From: Bacteriovorax stolpii | GTDB lineage: Bacteria; Bdellovibrionota; Bacteriovoracia; Bacteriovoracales; Bacteriovoracaceae | Assembly: GCA_945860895.1 (NCBI GenBank) | Contig: CAMASK010000016.1 | Span: 1-47,012 of the forward strand | DNA length: 47,012 nt | Direction: 5' to 3' | In this document: positions 1 to 8,367 of the stretch, piece by piece | Position numbering within the stretch: position 1 is the first letter of the stretch | How the letters are laid out: the number at the start of each line of letters is the position of its first letter | The notes under the pieces: generated by a model | The model's database searches: none | The model's input: the letters and a program-made list of their open reading frames with translations, nothing else | Told to the model about the DNA's origin: nothing | Program-made: the position numbers and the translations under genes

Positions 1-181
1 GGAATCAAACTTTTCTTAAGAGCGATAAAACAAGGTTCTTAACATTTTATGAGAGATTTTTTAGGGCTAGCGATTTTCAACTTAACTAAGTCACAGAATT
101 CACAGGGGAATTTGAGATCCCAGCACCAATAATTTAGGGCAGTTTCAAAGATTTAAATCAATAAGAACGATAAGGGACCTT
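1..181. other. Intergenic sequence, no gene recognised
   Basis: All six frames are broken by frequent stops and I recognise no protein, tRNA or structured RNA here. The stretch ends at a purine-rich AAGGGA (173-178) that looks like the ribosome binding site of the decayed gene that follows. Together with that remnant it makes 531 bases without an intact gene. Confidence 0.5.
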
Positions 182-450
182 ATGATATTAAATTCTTTAT
201 ACTCGTATTTGTACTTCCCTCAATCCTCACTTCATGTGTCAATAAAGCTAAAGACAAGAATTTAGATAATGGCTCAGCTAAGTTTGAGGTTTGGCGTGAT
301 GAGCGCACTAAACTTCTCTGGTCTGACAAATCATCAGTAGATTACAGCTAGTTTAGAGCATCACGCCTTTCAAAGGCTTCGGCCTTATCTTTGGCAGAGA
401 CAGGATATGATGCATCTTCTGATGGTATTTACCAATGCTTTTTGGCGTGA
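182..450 (+). pseudogene. Decayed lipoprotein gene (DUF1566/Lcl-like)
   Basis: An ATG at 182 follows AAGGGA, but one base appears to be missing straight after it. From 187 the frame used by positions 181, 184 and so on reads like a lipoprotein: a hydrophobic signal segment, a lipobox ending in LTSC (Cys codon 235-237), then a stretch with VWRDERTKLLW. An in-frame TAG at 349-351 sits where Trp would be expected (YS-W-FRAS; TGG to TAG is one base). The frame then stays open and protein-like to TGA at 448-450. The V-W-x-D-x-x-T-x-L-L-W pattern resembles the start of DUF1566/Lcl C-terminal domains, though family membership is tentative. One frameshift plus one nonsense codon, and the short length, indicate a dead gene. 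Confidence 0.5.
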
Positions 451-495
451 TTAAAGCTGCCTTTTTTATAGGAATAGAAAGTAAACCACTGAGCC

Positions 496-523
496 TTGAG
501 TTATACTAATATATCTATATAAT
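496..523 (+). promoter_or_regulatory. Promoter of the 532 gene, leaderless spacing
   Basis: TTGAGT (496-501), 16 bp, then a perfect TATAAT (518-523). The -10 ends only 8 nt before the ATG at 532, so transcription should begin at or within a base or two of the start codon. No Shine-Dalgarno sequence precedes that ATG. Confidence 0.6.
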
Positions 524-531
524 ATTTAGTC

Positions 532-1545
532 ATGCGTATACTTGTTACCGGTGGTGGGGGGTTTTTAGGAACTTACATCATCAAAGAACTTCTTAAAAAT
601 CCTCAGTACATTGTGACTAATTTTTCTCGTCATAACTATAATCACCTGGAGGATTTAGGGGTACCTACAATCAAGGGTGATCTCACTAAGGCCGCAGATC
701 TTGAAAGGGCACTGGCTGCTGGATTTGATGCTGTTTTTCATGTTGCCGCTTTGGCCGGAGTTTGGGGACGATATCAGGATTATCTGGATATCAATTATAC
801 TGGAACCAAAAATCTCCTAGAAGCAGCTCAAGCCCATGGAGTAAGACGTTTTGTGTATACTTCAACTCCTTCGGTTGTGTTTGGTAAAGATGATCTATTG
901 GGGGTTAATGAGGATATCCCTTATCCCCAAGAGCATCTTACTCCGTACGCAGAAACCAAAACCATGGCCGAAAAATTGGTTCTTCAAAAAAATAATTCTC
1001 AGACTTTTCTGACTTGTGCCATCAGGCCGCATTTGATTTGGGGCCCAGGGGATCCGCATTTGTTTCCACGGGTTATTCAGAAAGGGAAAGAAGGAAAACT
1101 AAGAATTGTCGGTGATGGTGAAAATCTAGTGGACATCATTTATGTCGAAAATGCGGCACTTGCCCATGTTCAAGCCTTTGAGCATTTAAAACCAGCCTCA
1201 AATGTTTGTGGACAGGCGTATTTTGTTGGTCAAGAAAGACCGGTTAAATTATGGGATTTTATAAATCAAATCCTGGGATACATGCAAATTGAACCTGTCA
1301 TAAAGGGCATAGATCTGGCGGCGGCCTATCGTTTAGGATGGATACTTGAAAAGGTCTTCAAGGTTGCCGGTATTCAAAAACCTGAACCACCTATGACCCG
1401 TTTTGTGGCACTCAATTTGGGCAAGTCTCATTACTTTTCCCATGACAAGGCCAGAAGAGATTTTGGCTATTATCCAAGGGTTAGTATTGAAGAAGGTTTG
1501 AAGCGAACTTTTCAGGTTCGGGACCAGATTAAGCTCACTCCATAA
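532..1545 (+). CDS. NAD(P)-dependent 3-beta-HSD/OleD-like dehydrogenase
   Basis: Extended short-chain dehydrogenase of 337 aa. The N-terminal Rossmann motif VTGGGGFLG (residues 5-13) binds the dinucleotide. The catalytic pair is Y139-x3-K143, in PYAETK. The TSTPSVVFG stretch (about 110-118) is typical of the sterol-4-carboxylate-3-dehydrogenase/OleD branch rather than of sugar epimerases. OleD reduces beta-keto acids in long-chain olefin synthesis, but no oleA, oleB or oleC is in the window, so the substrate here is unknown. The start is fixed by the Rossmann strand beginning at residue 3. The gene is monocistronic in appearance and likely translated from a leaderless mRNA. A nucleotide-sugar epimerase is a less likely alternative. 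Confidence 0.75.
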   Translation: MRILVTGGGGFLGTYIIKELLKNPQYIVTNFSRHNYNHLEDLGVPTIKGDLTKAADLERALAAGFDAVFHVAALAGVWGRYQDYLDINYTGTKNLLEAAQAHGVRRFVYTSTPSVVFGKDDLLGVNEDIPYPQEHLTPYAETKTMAEKLVLQKNNSQTFLTCAIRPHLIWGPGDPHLFPRVIQKGKEGKLRIVGDGENLVDIIYVENAALAHVQAFEHLKPASNVCGQAYFVGQERPVKLWDFINQILGYMQIEPVIKGIDLAAAYRLGWILEKVFKVAGIQKPEPPMTRFVALNLGKSHYFSHDKARRDFGYYPRVSIEEGLKRTFQVRDQIKLTP

Positions 1546-1596
1546 AGTTTACAGTTATGCTCACTTCACCTTAAAAATGACCTAAGCTAAAGGTCT

Positions 1597-2502
1597 ATGA
1601 AATTTATTCTCTCTTTTCTATTAATCTTAAGCCAAGTGAGCTCTGTCTTTGCCTGTAATATTACTGAAGAGGAATTAAAGTTTCGCGTCCTCATGATCTA
1701 TGCTTCAAACATTCATTATAATAGTTTGTTTTTTCCTCGAATACCTTTTGTGAATGAAGGAAACCTGACAAAAAGAGAATATAATCACATTATAGATTCA
1801 GTTAAAAAAATCTACATACCCCTATTTAAGGAAAAGGGATTGAATTTTCGAATTGAAGAGGCATGGGATGATGATCAGACCAATGCTTTTGCAGGGGTCA
1901 GAGGAAGTGATCGATATATTCTTTTGTATGGTGGATATGCTCGTCATAAATTAATGACTAAGGATGCTTATCTTTCTGTTGTTTGCCATGAGGTAGGGCA
2001 TCACCTTGGAGGATTTCCTAGAAAGGCCACTTCAAATTGGTCATCTTCTGAAGGTCAGGCCGATTATTTTTCAACTTTAAAATGCATGAAGGAAGTTCTT
2101 CGAAAAGATGAAGATAACGAATCTTTTGCTTTAAGTTTAGAGCTACCAAATGAAGTCAAAGAACTCTGTCAGGATCAACATGGAATTGATCAAGAATATT
2201 TCATCTGCCTTCGTTCTGCCAAAGCAGCTGAAGAACATGCAAGAGTTCTTGTTGCATTAGCAAATAAAGAATCGGTCACTAAGGTTTTCCTGATGACCCC
2301 GGACGAGAATGTAAGTCAGATCACAAATCTGCAGCATCCATCAGCTCAGTGTCGACTTGATACAAAATTTCAAGGGGCGCTCTGTAATGTTGCGACTACT
2401 ATTGCTCTTGATGGATATGATGAAAGGCAAGGGGCCTGTCACCCTAAAAGTCTTTCCCCTTTAGGCAGTAGACCCGCCTGCTGGTTTGTTCATAAAAAAT
2501 GA
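1597..2502 (+). CDS. Secreted zinc metalloprotease-like protein (HEVGH)
   Basis: A 301-aa exported protein. It has a clear signal peptide (residues 1-19), cleaved before Cys20. The VFAC context is a poor lipobox, so ordinary signal peptidase I cleavage is more likely than lipidation. The zinc motif is HEVGHH (H131, E132, H135), and E152 in SEGQADYF is a plausible third ligand, giving a gluzincin-type site. The mature part has several cysteines, suggesting disulfides in the periplasm or outside the cell. I do not recognise the exact peptidase family. The start follows AAAGG at a good distance. The gene lies 51 bp after the dehydrogenase and is convergent with fabI. Confidence 0.65.
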   Translation: MKFILSFLLILSQVSSVFACNITEEELKFRVLMIYASNIHYNSLFFPRIPFVNEGNLTKREYNHIIDSVKKIYIPLFKEKGLNFRIEEAWDDDQTNAFAGVRGSDRYILLYGGYARHKLMTKDAYLSVVCHEVGHHLGGFPRKATSNWSSSEGQADYFSTLKCMKEVLRKDEDNESFALSLELPNEVKELCQDQHGIDQEYFICLRSAKAAEEHARVLVALANKESVTKVFLMTPDENVSQITNLQHPSAQCRLDTKFQGALCNVATTIALDGYDERQGACHPKSLSPLGSRPACWFVHKK

Positions 2503-2523
2503 TTAACATCATTGGTGTGATAA

Positions 2524-3321
2524 TTACTTGTTTTTTGTGAAGGTTTTAACAACATTTTGATCAAAATAATTTGAGCTCATTCCTGCATCCACCAGAAGAG
2601 TCGTTGCATTGATCCCCGAGCTTCGAGGAGATAATAAGAAGGCGGCCACGTTGGCAACTTCTTGAGTCTCCAGGCTCGATTTTCGAAGTGTGAGTTCTTC
2701 TGCATAAAGATAATTATCAATATAATCTGGAATCCCAGCAGAAGCCGATGTTTTTAAAGGTCCAGAACCAATAGCATTAACACGTGTCTTTGAAAACTCT
2801 GAGAATGATTTCGCTAAAAAGGGGACAGTTGCATCAAGCATCGCTTTGATGGGACCAAGATAACCGTAAGAGGTTGCCTTCGTATTTGAGATGGAAATGG
2901 TTACGATTGATGCTTCATTAGTTAATAGCTCTTTCAAAGCATTCGAAATTTCAACTAATGAAAAACATGAAATCTGTGCCGCCTGTAGATAGTCTTCTCG
3001 TTTGGTTTCAATAAATGGTCTTGGACCTTCTGAAAAATTTGCAAAGGCCAGTGAGTGAACCAGCCCATCCAATTTGTCAGTATGTTTTTTTATCTCCCCA
3101 GGCAGGGCATTGAGGTGGTTTTTATTTTCAACATCACAAACAAGGATTACGCAATCAGGGAAAAGTTTTTTTACGGCATCAACTTGAGTTTCACTTTGAA
3201 CTGAAAATAAACATCTGGCGCCGTTTTCTAAAAGAGTTTTTGCTGTGAAGTAGGCAACACTTTTTTTATTGGCAACCCCTGCGATAAAAAATGTCTTATC
3301 CTTGATCCCTAGAAAATCCAT
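2524..3321 (-). CDS. fabI: Enoyl-ACP reductase (FabI type)
   Basis: A 265-aa protein close in length to E. coli FabI. It reduces trans-2-enoyl-ACP with NAD(P)H, the last step of a fatty-acid elongation round. The N-terminus GIKDKTFFIAGVANKKS has the atypical FabI nucleotide loop (GVANxxS) instead of TGxxxGIG. The catalytic pair is Y152-x6-K159, with the FabI spacing rather than the Yx3K of other SDRs, followed by RVNAIGSGPLKTSAS, a FabI signature. It is the last gene of a four-gene minus-strand operon. Its ATG overlaps the fabZ stop (TAATG), implying coupled translation. Whether this is the housekeeping FabI or part of a specialised cassette cannot be decided here. Confidence 0.85.
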   Translation of the reverse strand: MDFLGIKDKTFFIAGVANKKSVAYFTAKTLLENGARCLFSVQSETQVDAVKKLFPDCVILVCDVENKNHLNALPGEIKKHTDKLDGLVHSLAFANFSEGPRPFIETKREDYLQAAQISCFSLVEISNALKELLTNEASIVTISISNTKATSYGYLGPIKAMLDATVPFLAKSFSEFSKTRVNAIGSGPLKTSASAGIPDYIDNYLYAEELTLRKSSLETQEVANVAAFLLSPRSSGINATTLLVDAGMSSNYFDQNVVKTFTKNK

Positions 3322-3755
3322 TAGACTTCCTCATTTTCAATGATTGTGGCAGCAAATTCGATGCTCATGATCGTCTTGCTATTGGCGGTTATTTTCCCCT
3401 TCATAAAAGCAGCATTGGCAAGCATCTCGACAAAATCAACCGTGATCATCAATTCATCTCCTGGTTTTGCCATGTTCTTAAACTTTGCGCCTTGAATTCT
3501 AGTGACCAGAGCCTTTTTAGAATCATTGGCACTTTGACCTTTAAGCGCCATTAGCAGTGCACCTGTCTGAAAAACAGCTTCACACATCAAGACACCCGGG
3601 AAAACTGGTGCTCCCGGAAAGTGACCTTTGAAGAAGTCTTCTTTTCCAGTTAAAAGCTTGGACGTGGTAATCGAATTTTCAGTACGATCAACAATTTTCT
3701 CAATAAAGAGAAATGGCTCACGCTGAGGGATGTGTTTTAAGATTTCTTCAAGCAT
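3321..3755 (-). CDS. fabZ: 3-hydroxyacyl-ACP dehydratase, FabZ-like
   Basis: Hot-dog fold dehydratase of 144 aa, counted from the ATG at 3755. An upstream in-frame start would add ten unconserved residues inside fabG. Family hallmarks are IPQREPFLFI at the N-terminus, the catalytic His45 in GHFPGAPVFPGV and Glu59 in MCEAVFQ. It removes water from 3-hydroxyacyl-ACP to give enoyl-ACP. It overlaps the fabG stop by 8 nt and the fabI start by 1 nt, so the three FAS-II steps reduction-dehydration-reduction are translationally linked. Length and motifs fit FabZ better than FabA. It may act on a special acyl chain rather than in bulk lipid synthesis. Confidence 0.8.
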   Translation of the reverse strand: MLEEILKHIPQREPFLFIEKIVDRTENSITTSKLLTGKEDFFKGHFPGAPVFPGVLMCEAVFQTGALLMALKGQSANDSKKALVTRIQGAKFKNMAKPGDELMITVDFVEMLANAAFMKGKITANSKTIMSIEFAATIIENEEV

Positions 3756-4494
3756 TGAGGCCTCCAGCAATATCGAGAGTTGCACCGGTTATGTAAGAAG
3801 CTTCTTTTGAAGCAAAAAACAGAACTGCATGGGCGACTTCTTCCACTTTTCCAAATCTCTTCATAGGAACTTGTGATTTATATTCTTTAACTTGCTCTTC
3901 AGGCAGATCTTTTAAAAGTTCTGTTTCAATAAAGCCGGGACAAATATTGTTGATCGTAATGTTTCTTTTTGCCACTTCTTTTGAAATGGAGAGACTCATA
4001 GCAATCTGGCCGGCTTTAGAAGCAGCATAGTTGGCCTGCCCAGGTAGACCAAGTTTCCCACCCACTGATGACATATTGATGATTCTTCCAAAACGATTTT
4101 TCATCATGGCAAGAACCGCAAAGCGAGTCATATTGTAGGTGCCTTTGAGATTTGTATCAATAACAGAGTCCCAATCACTTTCATTCATTGAGGCCACAAT
4201 TTGATCACGACGAATTCCTGCATTATTTACCAGAACCTCCAATGAAGGAAACTGTTGGTCATATTCATTGAAGAATTTTTCAACTTCAGCTGTTTTTGAA
4301 ACATCAAATTTTTTTAAGACTAGTTTATCACCATAAAGTGCTTGTTTCTCTTTAAAGGCCAAAGCCGCGGCATCGTTACCCGAATAAGTGGCTATGACAG
4401 TGGCGCCACATTTGAGGAAGCTCTCCGTAATCCCTGCCCCGATTCCGCGAGTACCACCAGTGACGATGACATGTTGAGAGTTATAATTAAACAT
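3748..4494 (-). CDS. fabG: 3-oxoacyl-ACP reductase, FabG-like
   Basis: Classical SDR of 248 aa. The start at 4494 (MFNYNSQH) places the TGGTRGIG cofactor motif at residues 12-19; the longer in-frame extension overlaps the flavoenzyme gene and is not protein-like. It has NNAG (90-93), catalytic S143, Y156 and K160 in QANYAASK, and the NICPGFIETEL segment. It reduces 3-oxoacyl-ACP with NADPH. The stop of the upstream flavoenzyme gene and this start are one base apart. Assignment to FabG rather than a generic SDR rests on the sequence match and on the adjacent fabZ and fabI. Confidence 0.8.
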   Translation of the reverse strand: MFNYNSQHVIVTGGTRGIGAGITESFLKCGATVIATYSGNDAAALAFKEKQALYGDKLVLKKFDVSKTAEVEKFFNEYDQQFPSLEVLVNNAGIRRDQIVASMNESDWDSVIDTNLKGTYNMTRFAVLAMMKNRFGRIINMSSVGGKLGLPGQANYAASKAGQIAMSLSISKEVAKRNITINNICPGFIETELLKDLPEEQVKEYKSQVPMKRFGKVEEVAHAVLFFASKEASYITGATLDIAGGLNA

Positions 4495-4495
4495 A

Positions 4496-5926
4496 TTAGG
4501 CCCCTTGTGTTGCGAGATAAGATTCAATGGCATTGGACTGGATCGCTCCATAATTGGCAGCTCCCAACCAACCCGACATAATAATTCCCACTGAGCCTGC
4601 ATGAAAAAGCCCAGGCAGTGTTTTGTGTAAATTCATAGAGACTTCCAGGCCTTCGAATTTTGTTCCAAATGAAGCACCTTTAGGGTGGAGAGTGTAGCGT
4701 TCTACTGTCAGGGGAGTGGCCGCTTCAACAATTTCTAATTTATCTCTAATGTCAGGAAGAAAGTTTTCCAGACCCTTAATCGTTTCTTCGATCATCGATT
4801 CTTTTTCTTTTTCGTACTCTTCTTTAGATAGTTTTTTCCAGTCGTCGTAAAGACAATTCGTGCTTGAAACAATAGCGACTCTGGCATCAGCTTCCTGAGG
4901 ACGTGTGTCTTTTGGATAATAGATGGAAAAAGTTCTGGAAGTTACTTTCAGCCCCAAAAGTTTTTCAGGGTCATAGACTGGATAGCTCGAAGTAAAAATA
5001 AGATCTCCGATGTGAGGGATCGTAGCGCCTTTTTTCAGACCCATGTATACCTGACAGCTTGAAGAATTTAAACGAATCGCCTTCGTTTTTTCAACGAAGT
5101 CTTTTGGAAAATAATCTTCGCCCACCATGCTTAGAACTGTGGAGCGAATATTGGCATTTGAGAGCACCGCCTTTGATTTAATAAATTTACCATCCAATAT
5201 GATGCCGGCAGTTTTCCCATTTTCAATAATTATCTTATCAACTTTTGCCTGCATTTTTATGTCAACGTTGTTTTGCAGGAGTACTTCCTTCATTTTTCCA
5301 ATTAATAGGTCAGTGCCGCCCTTGAAAGTATAAACACCCTTACTCATGAAGTTAGAAAATACTATGCCGTAGGTAATGGCCGGATCATCCAGAGTAGAGC
5401 CATTGGCGTAAGTTATGGGTTCCATGAGAAATCTTGTCACATCGTTTCTTCCAGGAAAAAACTTTTCGAAGAGTTCACGGTTAGTAAGCTGAGAATTATC
5501 ATAAAAATTCATACTAGAGAGATATTCAAAAAATGAGGATACTGTTTCCTGAGGGATGTTGAATTGACTCAGCAGCACCTGAGAATAATGCTCTTTGGTA
5601 AAATCGGTTTGAACATTAAACTGAGGATTTGCAAAGCGCACGTCCTTGAGTTGCACGATGGAATCGGCTATATCCTTGCTCCAGTATTTGCGGCAGGTTT
5701 TTATCATGCCCACAGGAAACCCGTGAAGAGAGATGTCGAAAACATGTTCGCGGTTCTCTCTGAAAAACCAAGTAGCAAAGCCGCCCAGTTTGTTGTGGGA
5801 TTCGAGCAACAGGACTTTGTGATTATTACGTCCTAGGATATTAGCGGCAGTCATACCGGCCAGTCCTGAACCAATAATGATGACATCGTAGTCTTGTATG
5901 ATTTCATCACGAATCTTATAGAGCAT
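4496..5926 (-). CDS. FAD-dependent phytoene desaturase/isomerase-like oxidoreductase
   Basis: A 476-aa flavoprotein from the ATG at 5926, which has AAGG 8 nt upstream. The dinucleotide motif DVIIIGSGLAGMTAANIL (about 15-32) continues into LLESHNKLGG, the FAD signature of the phytoene desaturase/carotenoid isomerase/retinol saturase superfamily. The C-terminal GLFHAGSVGIIMSGWLGAANYG is the conserved FAD-contacting end (usually GG...G..GA..SG). Members saturate or isomerise polyene chains. It is the first gene of an operon with fabG-fabZ-fabI, which suggests action on an acyl chain, but no carotenoid genes or ketosynthase are nearby. The substrate is unknown. Confidence 0.7.
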   Translation of the reverse strand: MLYKIRDEIIQDYDVIIIGSGLAGMTAANILGRNNHKVLLLESHNKLGGFATWFFRENREHVFDISLHGFPVGMIKTCRKYWSKDIADSIVQLKDVRFANPQFNVQTDFTKEHYSQVLLSQFNIPQETVSSFFEYLSSMNFYDNSQLTNRELFEKFFPGRNDVTRFLMEPITYANGSTLDDPAITYGIVFSNFMSKGVYTFKGGTDLLIGKMKEVLLQNNVDIKMQAKVDKIIIENGKTAGIILDGKFIKSKAVLSNANIRSTVLSMVGEDYFPKDFVEKTKAIRLNSSSCQVYMGLKKGATIPHIGDLIFTSSYPVYDPEKLLGLKVTSRTFSIYYPKDTRPQEADARVAIVSSTNCLYDDWKKLSKEEYEKEKESMIEETIKGLENFLPDIRDKLEIVEAATPLTVERYTLHPKGASFGTKFEGLEVSMNLHKTLPGLFHAGSVGIIMSGWLGAANYGAIQSNAIESYLATQGA

Positions 5927-5956
5927 TACGAATACCTTGTGTCGCGTTAGACTTAC

Positions 5957-5977
5957 ATGTTTTGAGTCTGAAAACAT
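5957..5977. promoter_or_regulatory. Inverted repeat in divergent promoter region
   Basis: ATGTTTT (5957-5963) and AAAACAT (5971-5977) form a perfect 7-bp inverted repeat with a 7-nt spacer (GAGTCTG). It lies between the divergent flavoenzyme and HTTM genes (gap 5927-6056). TTAGAC/TTAGTC repeats flank it. The size is right for a dimeric repressor, but no regulator gene is adjacent, so this is only a candidate operator. Confidence 0.35.
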
Positions 5978-6056
5978 TAGACGAATTAGTCGAAAAAGTC
6001 ATGGAATCCGTTACAATAATAAGAAATGTTCAAGTTTCATAAAGGTCAGTGCTTAC

Positions 6057-7880
6057 ATGAATTACTTAAATCATCTTAAAAGAACTTTTGGATTTGATTA
6101 CCGTTCTCTTGCTCTGTTTCGGGCCCTGATGGGTTTGATTGTGATGGCCGATGTGGTTTATCGACTGGAAGATTTGACTAATTTCTATACTGATGTGGGT
6201 TTAGTGCCTCGTAGCATTTTTGTCTCTGAAATGAGTATGCCTTGGTCATTGTCTTTTCACCTCGCTAATGGTTCTTTTGCTTTTGCCTCGGTGATGTTTG
6301 GAATCCATTTTATCCTTGGTCTGATGTTATTTCTTGGCGTGAAGACTCGTTGGGCAGCGATTGGTGCCTATATTTTTACAGTCTCCATTCACAACAGAGA
6401 CTGGCTTGTTAACAATGGTGGTGATGACATTCTAAGGGCTATTTTATTCATCTCGATTTTTTTGCCTTTGAATAAATATTTCTCACTTGATTCGGCCATG
6501 AAAAAAGAGAAAGAACCCGTAGGTGAGATGTTTTATTCAACATGGGGTTTAACTTATTTTCTGCAAGTTTTTGTTATTTATTATGTGAGTTACATTTTAA
6601 AAGACCACGTCATTTGGCGCAAAGATTTTACTGCCATTTATTATGCATCCAGACTTGATATCTTTGCTTCTTCATTCGGAGTTTGGTTAAGGCAATTTAA
6701 TTTTTTTAGCACCTTCTCTACCATCTTTACCATCTGGTTAGAATTTTTAGGCCCTTTGGTTTTAGTTTTTTCATTTGTTTTTGGGAGATACTGGTGGATT
6801 ACCAGAATTACGGTGGTGGCACTTTTCTGGGCCTTGCATCTTGGCATTATTTTTACCATGCTCATTGGAGTCTTCCCTTATACTTGCCTGGTTATGTGGC
6901 TACTTTTCCTTCCAACCCCTTTTTGGGATAAGCTCATGAGCTCTTTCAGAAGCAGAGGCTTTGGAAAATTAAAAATCTACTTTGATGGAGACTGCCGATT
7001 CTGTGAGAAAGGTGTGTTAATTCTTAGAGAGTTTTTTTTATTGCCCGAAGTTCAAATTCAAAAAACGCAAAGTCTTCCTGATCTTCAGCAAGATATGCTT
7101 AGAGAGAATTCATGGGTTATAGTTAACGAAGATGGGAAAAGGTTTTTTCACTTCTCGGGGATGCTTGAGTTGATGAGACATTCGCCCATCTTAAAATTCT
7201 TTGTTCCACTATTTAGTCTTCGTCCCATTTTTAAAATGTTTGATTCATTTTATAAATGGATTGCTTCCCATCGAATCCTCATGGGCCGCTATACCCAGTA
7301 TCTTGAATTTCATACGGATAAAAAAAATATTCCTTGGCTAAGCTGGCTCTCTCAATTAGCTGGAGCCTTTATCTTTATGACCATTTTTATGTGGAATCTC
7401 ACTACCATTAAGAAGTGGGACATTAAGTCTCCCTTCTTTCAGAATGTGACTCGCTGGCTTCATCTTTATCAGGAATGGAATATGTTCGCTCCCTTTCCTA
7501 AAATGGATAATGTGTGGGTAGAAATCCCTGCCATCTTGGGTAACGGCGAAGAAATTGAATTATTGACTGGTGATAAAGATATTTTCAGTGTCAAAGACCA
7601 AAAATTTGCAAAGATTGTACCAAATGAGCATTGGAGAAAATTCTATCTTAATATGTCTGAGCGTGCTGATTATGCACGCTATTATGGTGGATTTCTCTGC
7701 CGTCAATGGAATGAGCGAAACATAAAATGGGTGCCAGATACGTCACTAAGAAAATTTGAAATCATCGTTTATTCTCAGCCAACGCTTTTAAATAACCAAA
7801 AAGGTGGGATTAGTCGTAAATTATCCTGGAAGCATTGGTGTTTTGATGAAGACTATAAAGCCGAAAGTGGAAAAAAATGA
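6057..7880 (+). CDS. HTTM domain membrane protein fused to DCC thioredoxin-like domain
   Basis: A 607-aa protein from the ATG at 6057; the in-frame extension to 5937 is not protein-like. The N-terminal 290 residues hold several membrane helices of the HTTM type, the transmembrane domain related to vitamin-K-dependent gamma-carboxylase. They are followed at about 305-410 by a DCC/DUF393 domain with YFDGDCRFCEKG (CxxC at C313/C316). The C-terminal third carries another membrane segment (about 440-460) and the WNMFAPFPK motif often seen after HTTM domains. HTTM proteins are thought to modify membrane lipids or proteins, and the DCC domain suggests thiol redox chemistry. The biochemical role is unproved. 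Its stop overlaps the next GNAT start (ATGA). Confidence 0.75.
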   Translation: MNYLNHLKRTFGFDYRSLALFRALMGLIVMADVVYRLEDLTNFYTDVGLVPRSIFVSEMSMPWSLSFHLANGSFAFASVMFGIHFILGLMLFLGVKTRWAAIGAYIFTVSIHNRDWLVNNGGDDILRAILFISIFLPLNKYFSLDSAMKKEKEPVGEMFYSTWGLTYFLQVFVIYYVSYILKDHVIWRKDFTAIYYASRLDIFASSFGVWLRQFNFFSTFSTIFTIWLEFLGPLVLVFSFVFGRYWWITRITVVALFWALHLGIIFTMLIGVFPYTCLVMWLLFLPTPFWDKLMSSFRSRGFGKLKIYFDGDCRFCEKGVLILREFFLLPEVQIQKTQSLPDLQQDMLRENSWVIVNEDGKRFFHFSGMLELMRHSPILKFFVPLFSLRPIFKMFDSFYKWIASHRILMGRYTQYLEFHTDKKNIPWLSWLSQLAGAFIFMTIFMWNLTTIKKWDIKSPFFQNVTRWLHLYQEWNMFAPFPKMDNVWVEIPAILGNGEEIELLTGDKDIFSVKDQKFAKIVPNEHWRKFYLNMSERADYARYYGGFLCRQWNERNIKWVPDTSLRKFEIIVYSQPTLLNNQKGGISRKLSWKHWCFDEDYKAESGKK

Positions 7881-8359
7881 TTCTCAGGCATCTAAAAGCC
7901 ACTGATCGTGAAGCTTTTGAAAAGCTTCTTGATGAGTGGGATGATTCCCCTGGTTTTAATATGCTTTATGGTCTGATTGAAGTCGTGGCATTTTCCTCTT
8001 ATCTGAAAGTACTTGAGGCCATGCGAGATGATTTAAGTTGCCTTTATGCTTTTGTAGGAGATGAAATTGTTGGTAAAGCAAATGTTCGCCATCATCTTAA
8101 TAAACATCTTGAAAATCTGGGAGGACATATTGGTTACGGTGTTCTCAATCACCAACGTAAAAAGGGCTACGCTACAGAAATACTGAAGCAGGCGCTGGAT
8201 TATTGCCGTGAACTTGGTCTTGATCGAGTTCTAATAACGTGTGATGAAAATAATATTGGGTCATGTAAAGTCATAGAGAGAAATGGGGGTGTACTGGAAA
8301 ATCTTTTTGATCCCAAAGATGGTTCTTCTTTAAAGAAAAGATACTGGATCAATCTTTAA
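7877..8359 (+). CDS. GNAT family N-acetyltransferase
   Basis: A 160-aa GNAT-fold protein. The core has a central strand (GGHIGYGVLNHQRKKGYATEI, about residues 75-95) that contains the acetyl-CoA pyrophosphate loop in the form RKKGYA, then VLITCDENNIGSCKVIERNGG, the usual C-terminal asparagine/helix motif. It acetylates an unknown amine, and some relatives act on small metabolites. It starts within the stop of the HTTM-DCC gene (ATGA overlap), so the two are translated together. It is convergent with the cyclase gene, 8 bp away. Confidence 0.75.
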   Translation: MILRHLKATDREAFEKLLDEWDDSPGFNMLYGLIEVVAFSSYLKVLEAMRDDLSCLYAFVGDEIVGKANVRHHLNKHLENLGGHIGYGVLNHQRKKGYATEILKQALDYCRELGLDRVLITCDENNIGSCKVIERNGGVLENLFDPKDGSSLKKRYWINL

Positions 8360-8367
8360 AGATCTTA

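Noticed and set aside
532-5926. A complete polyketide or olefin biosynthesis cluster
   Set aside because: No ketosynthase, thiolase (OleA), acyl carrier protein or ligase is present in the window.
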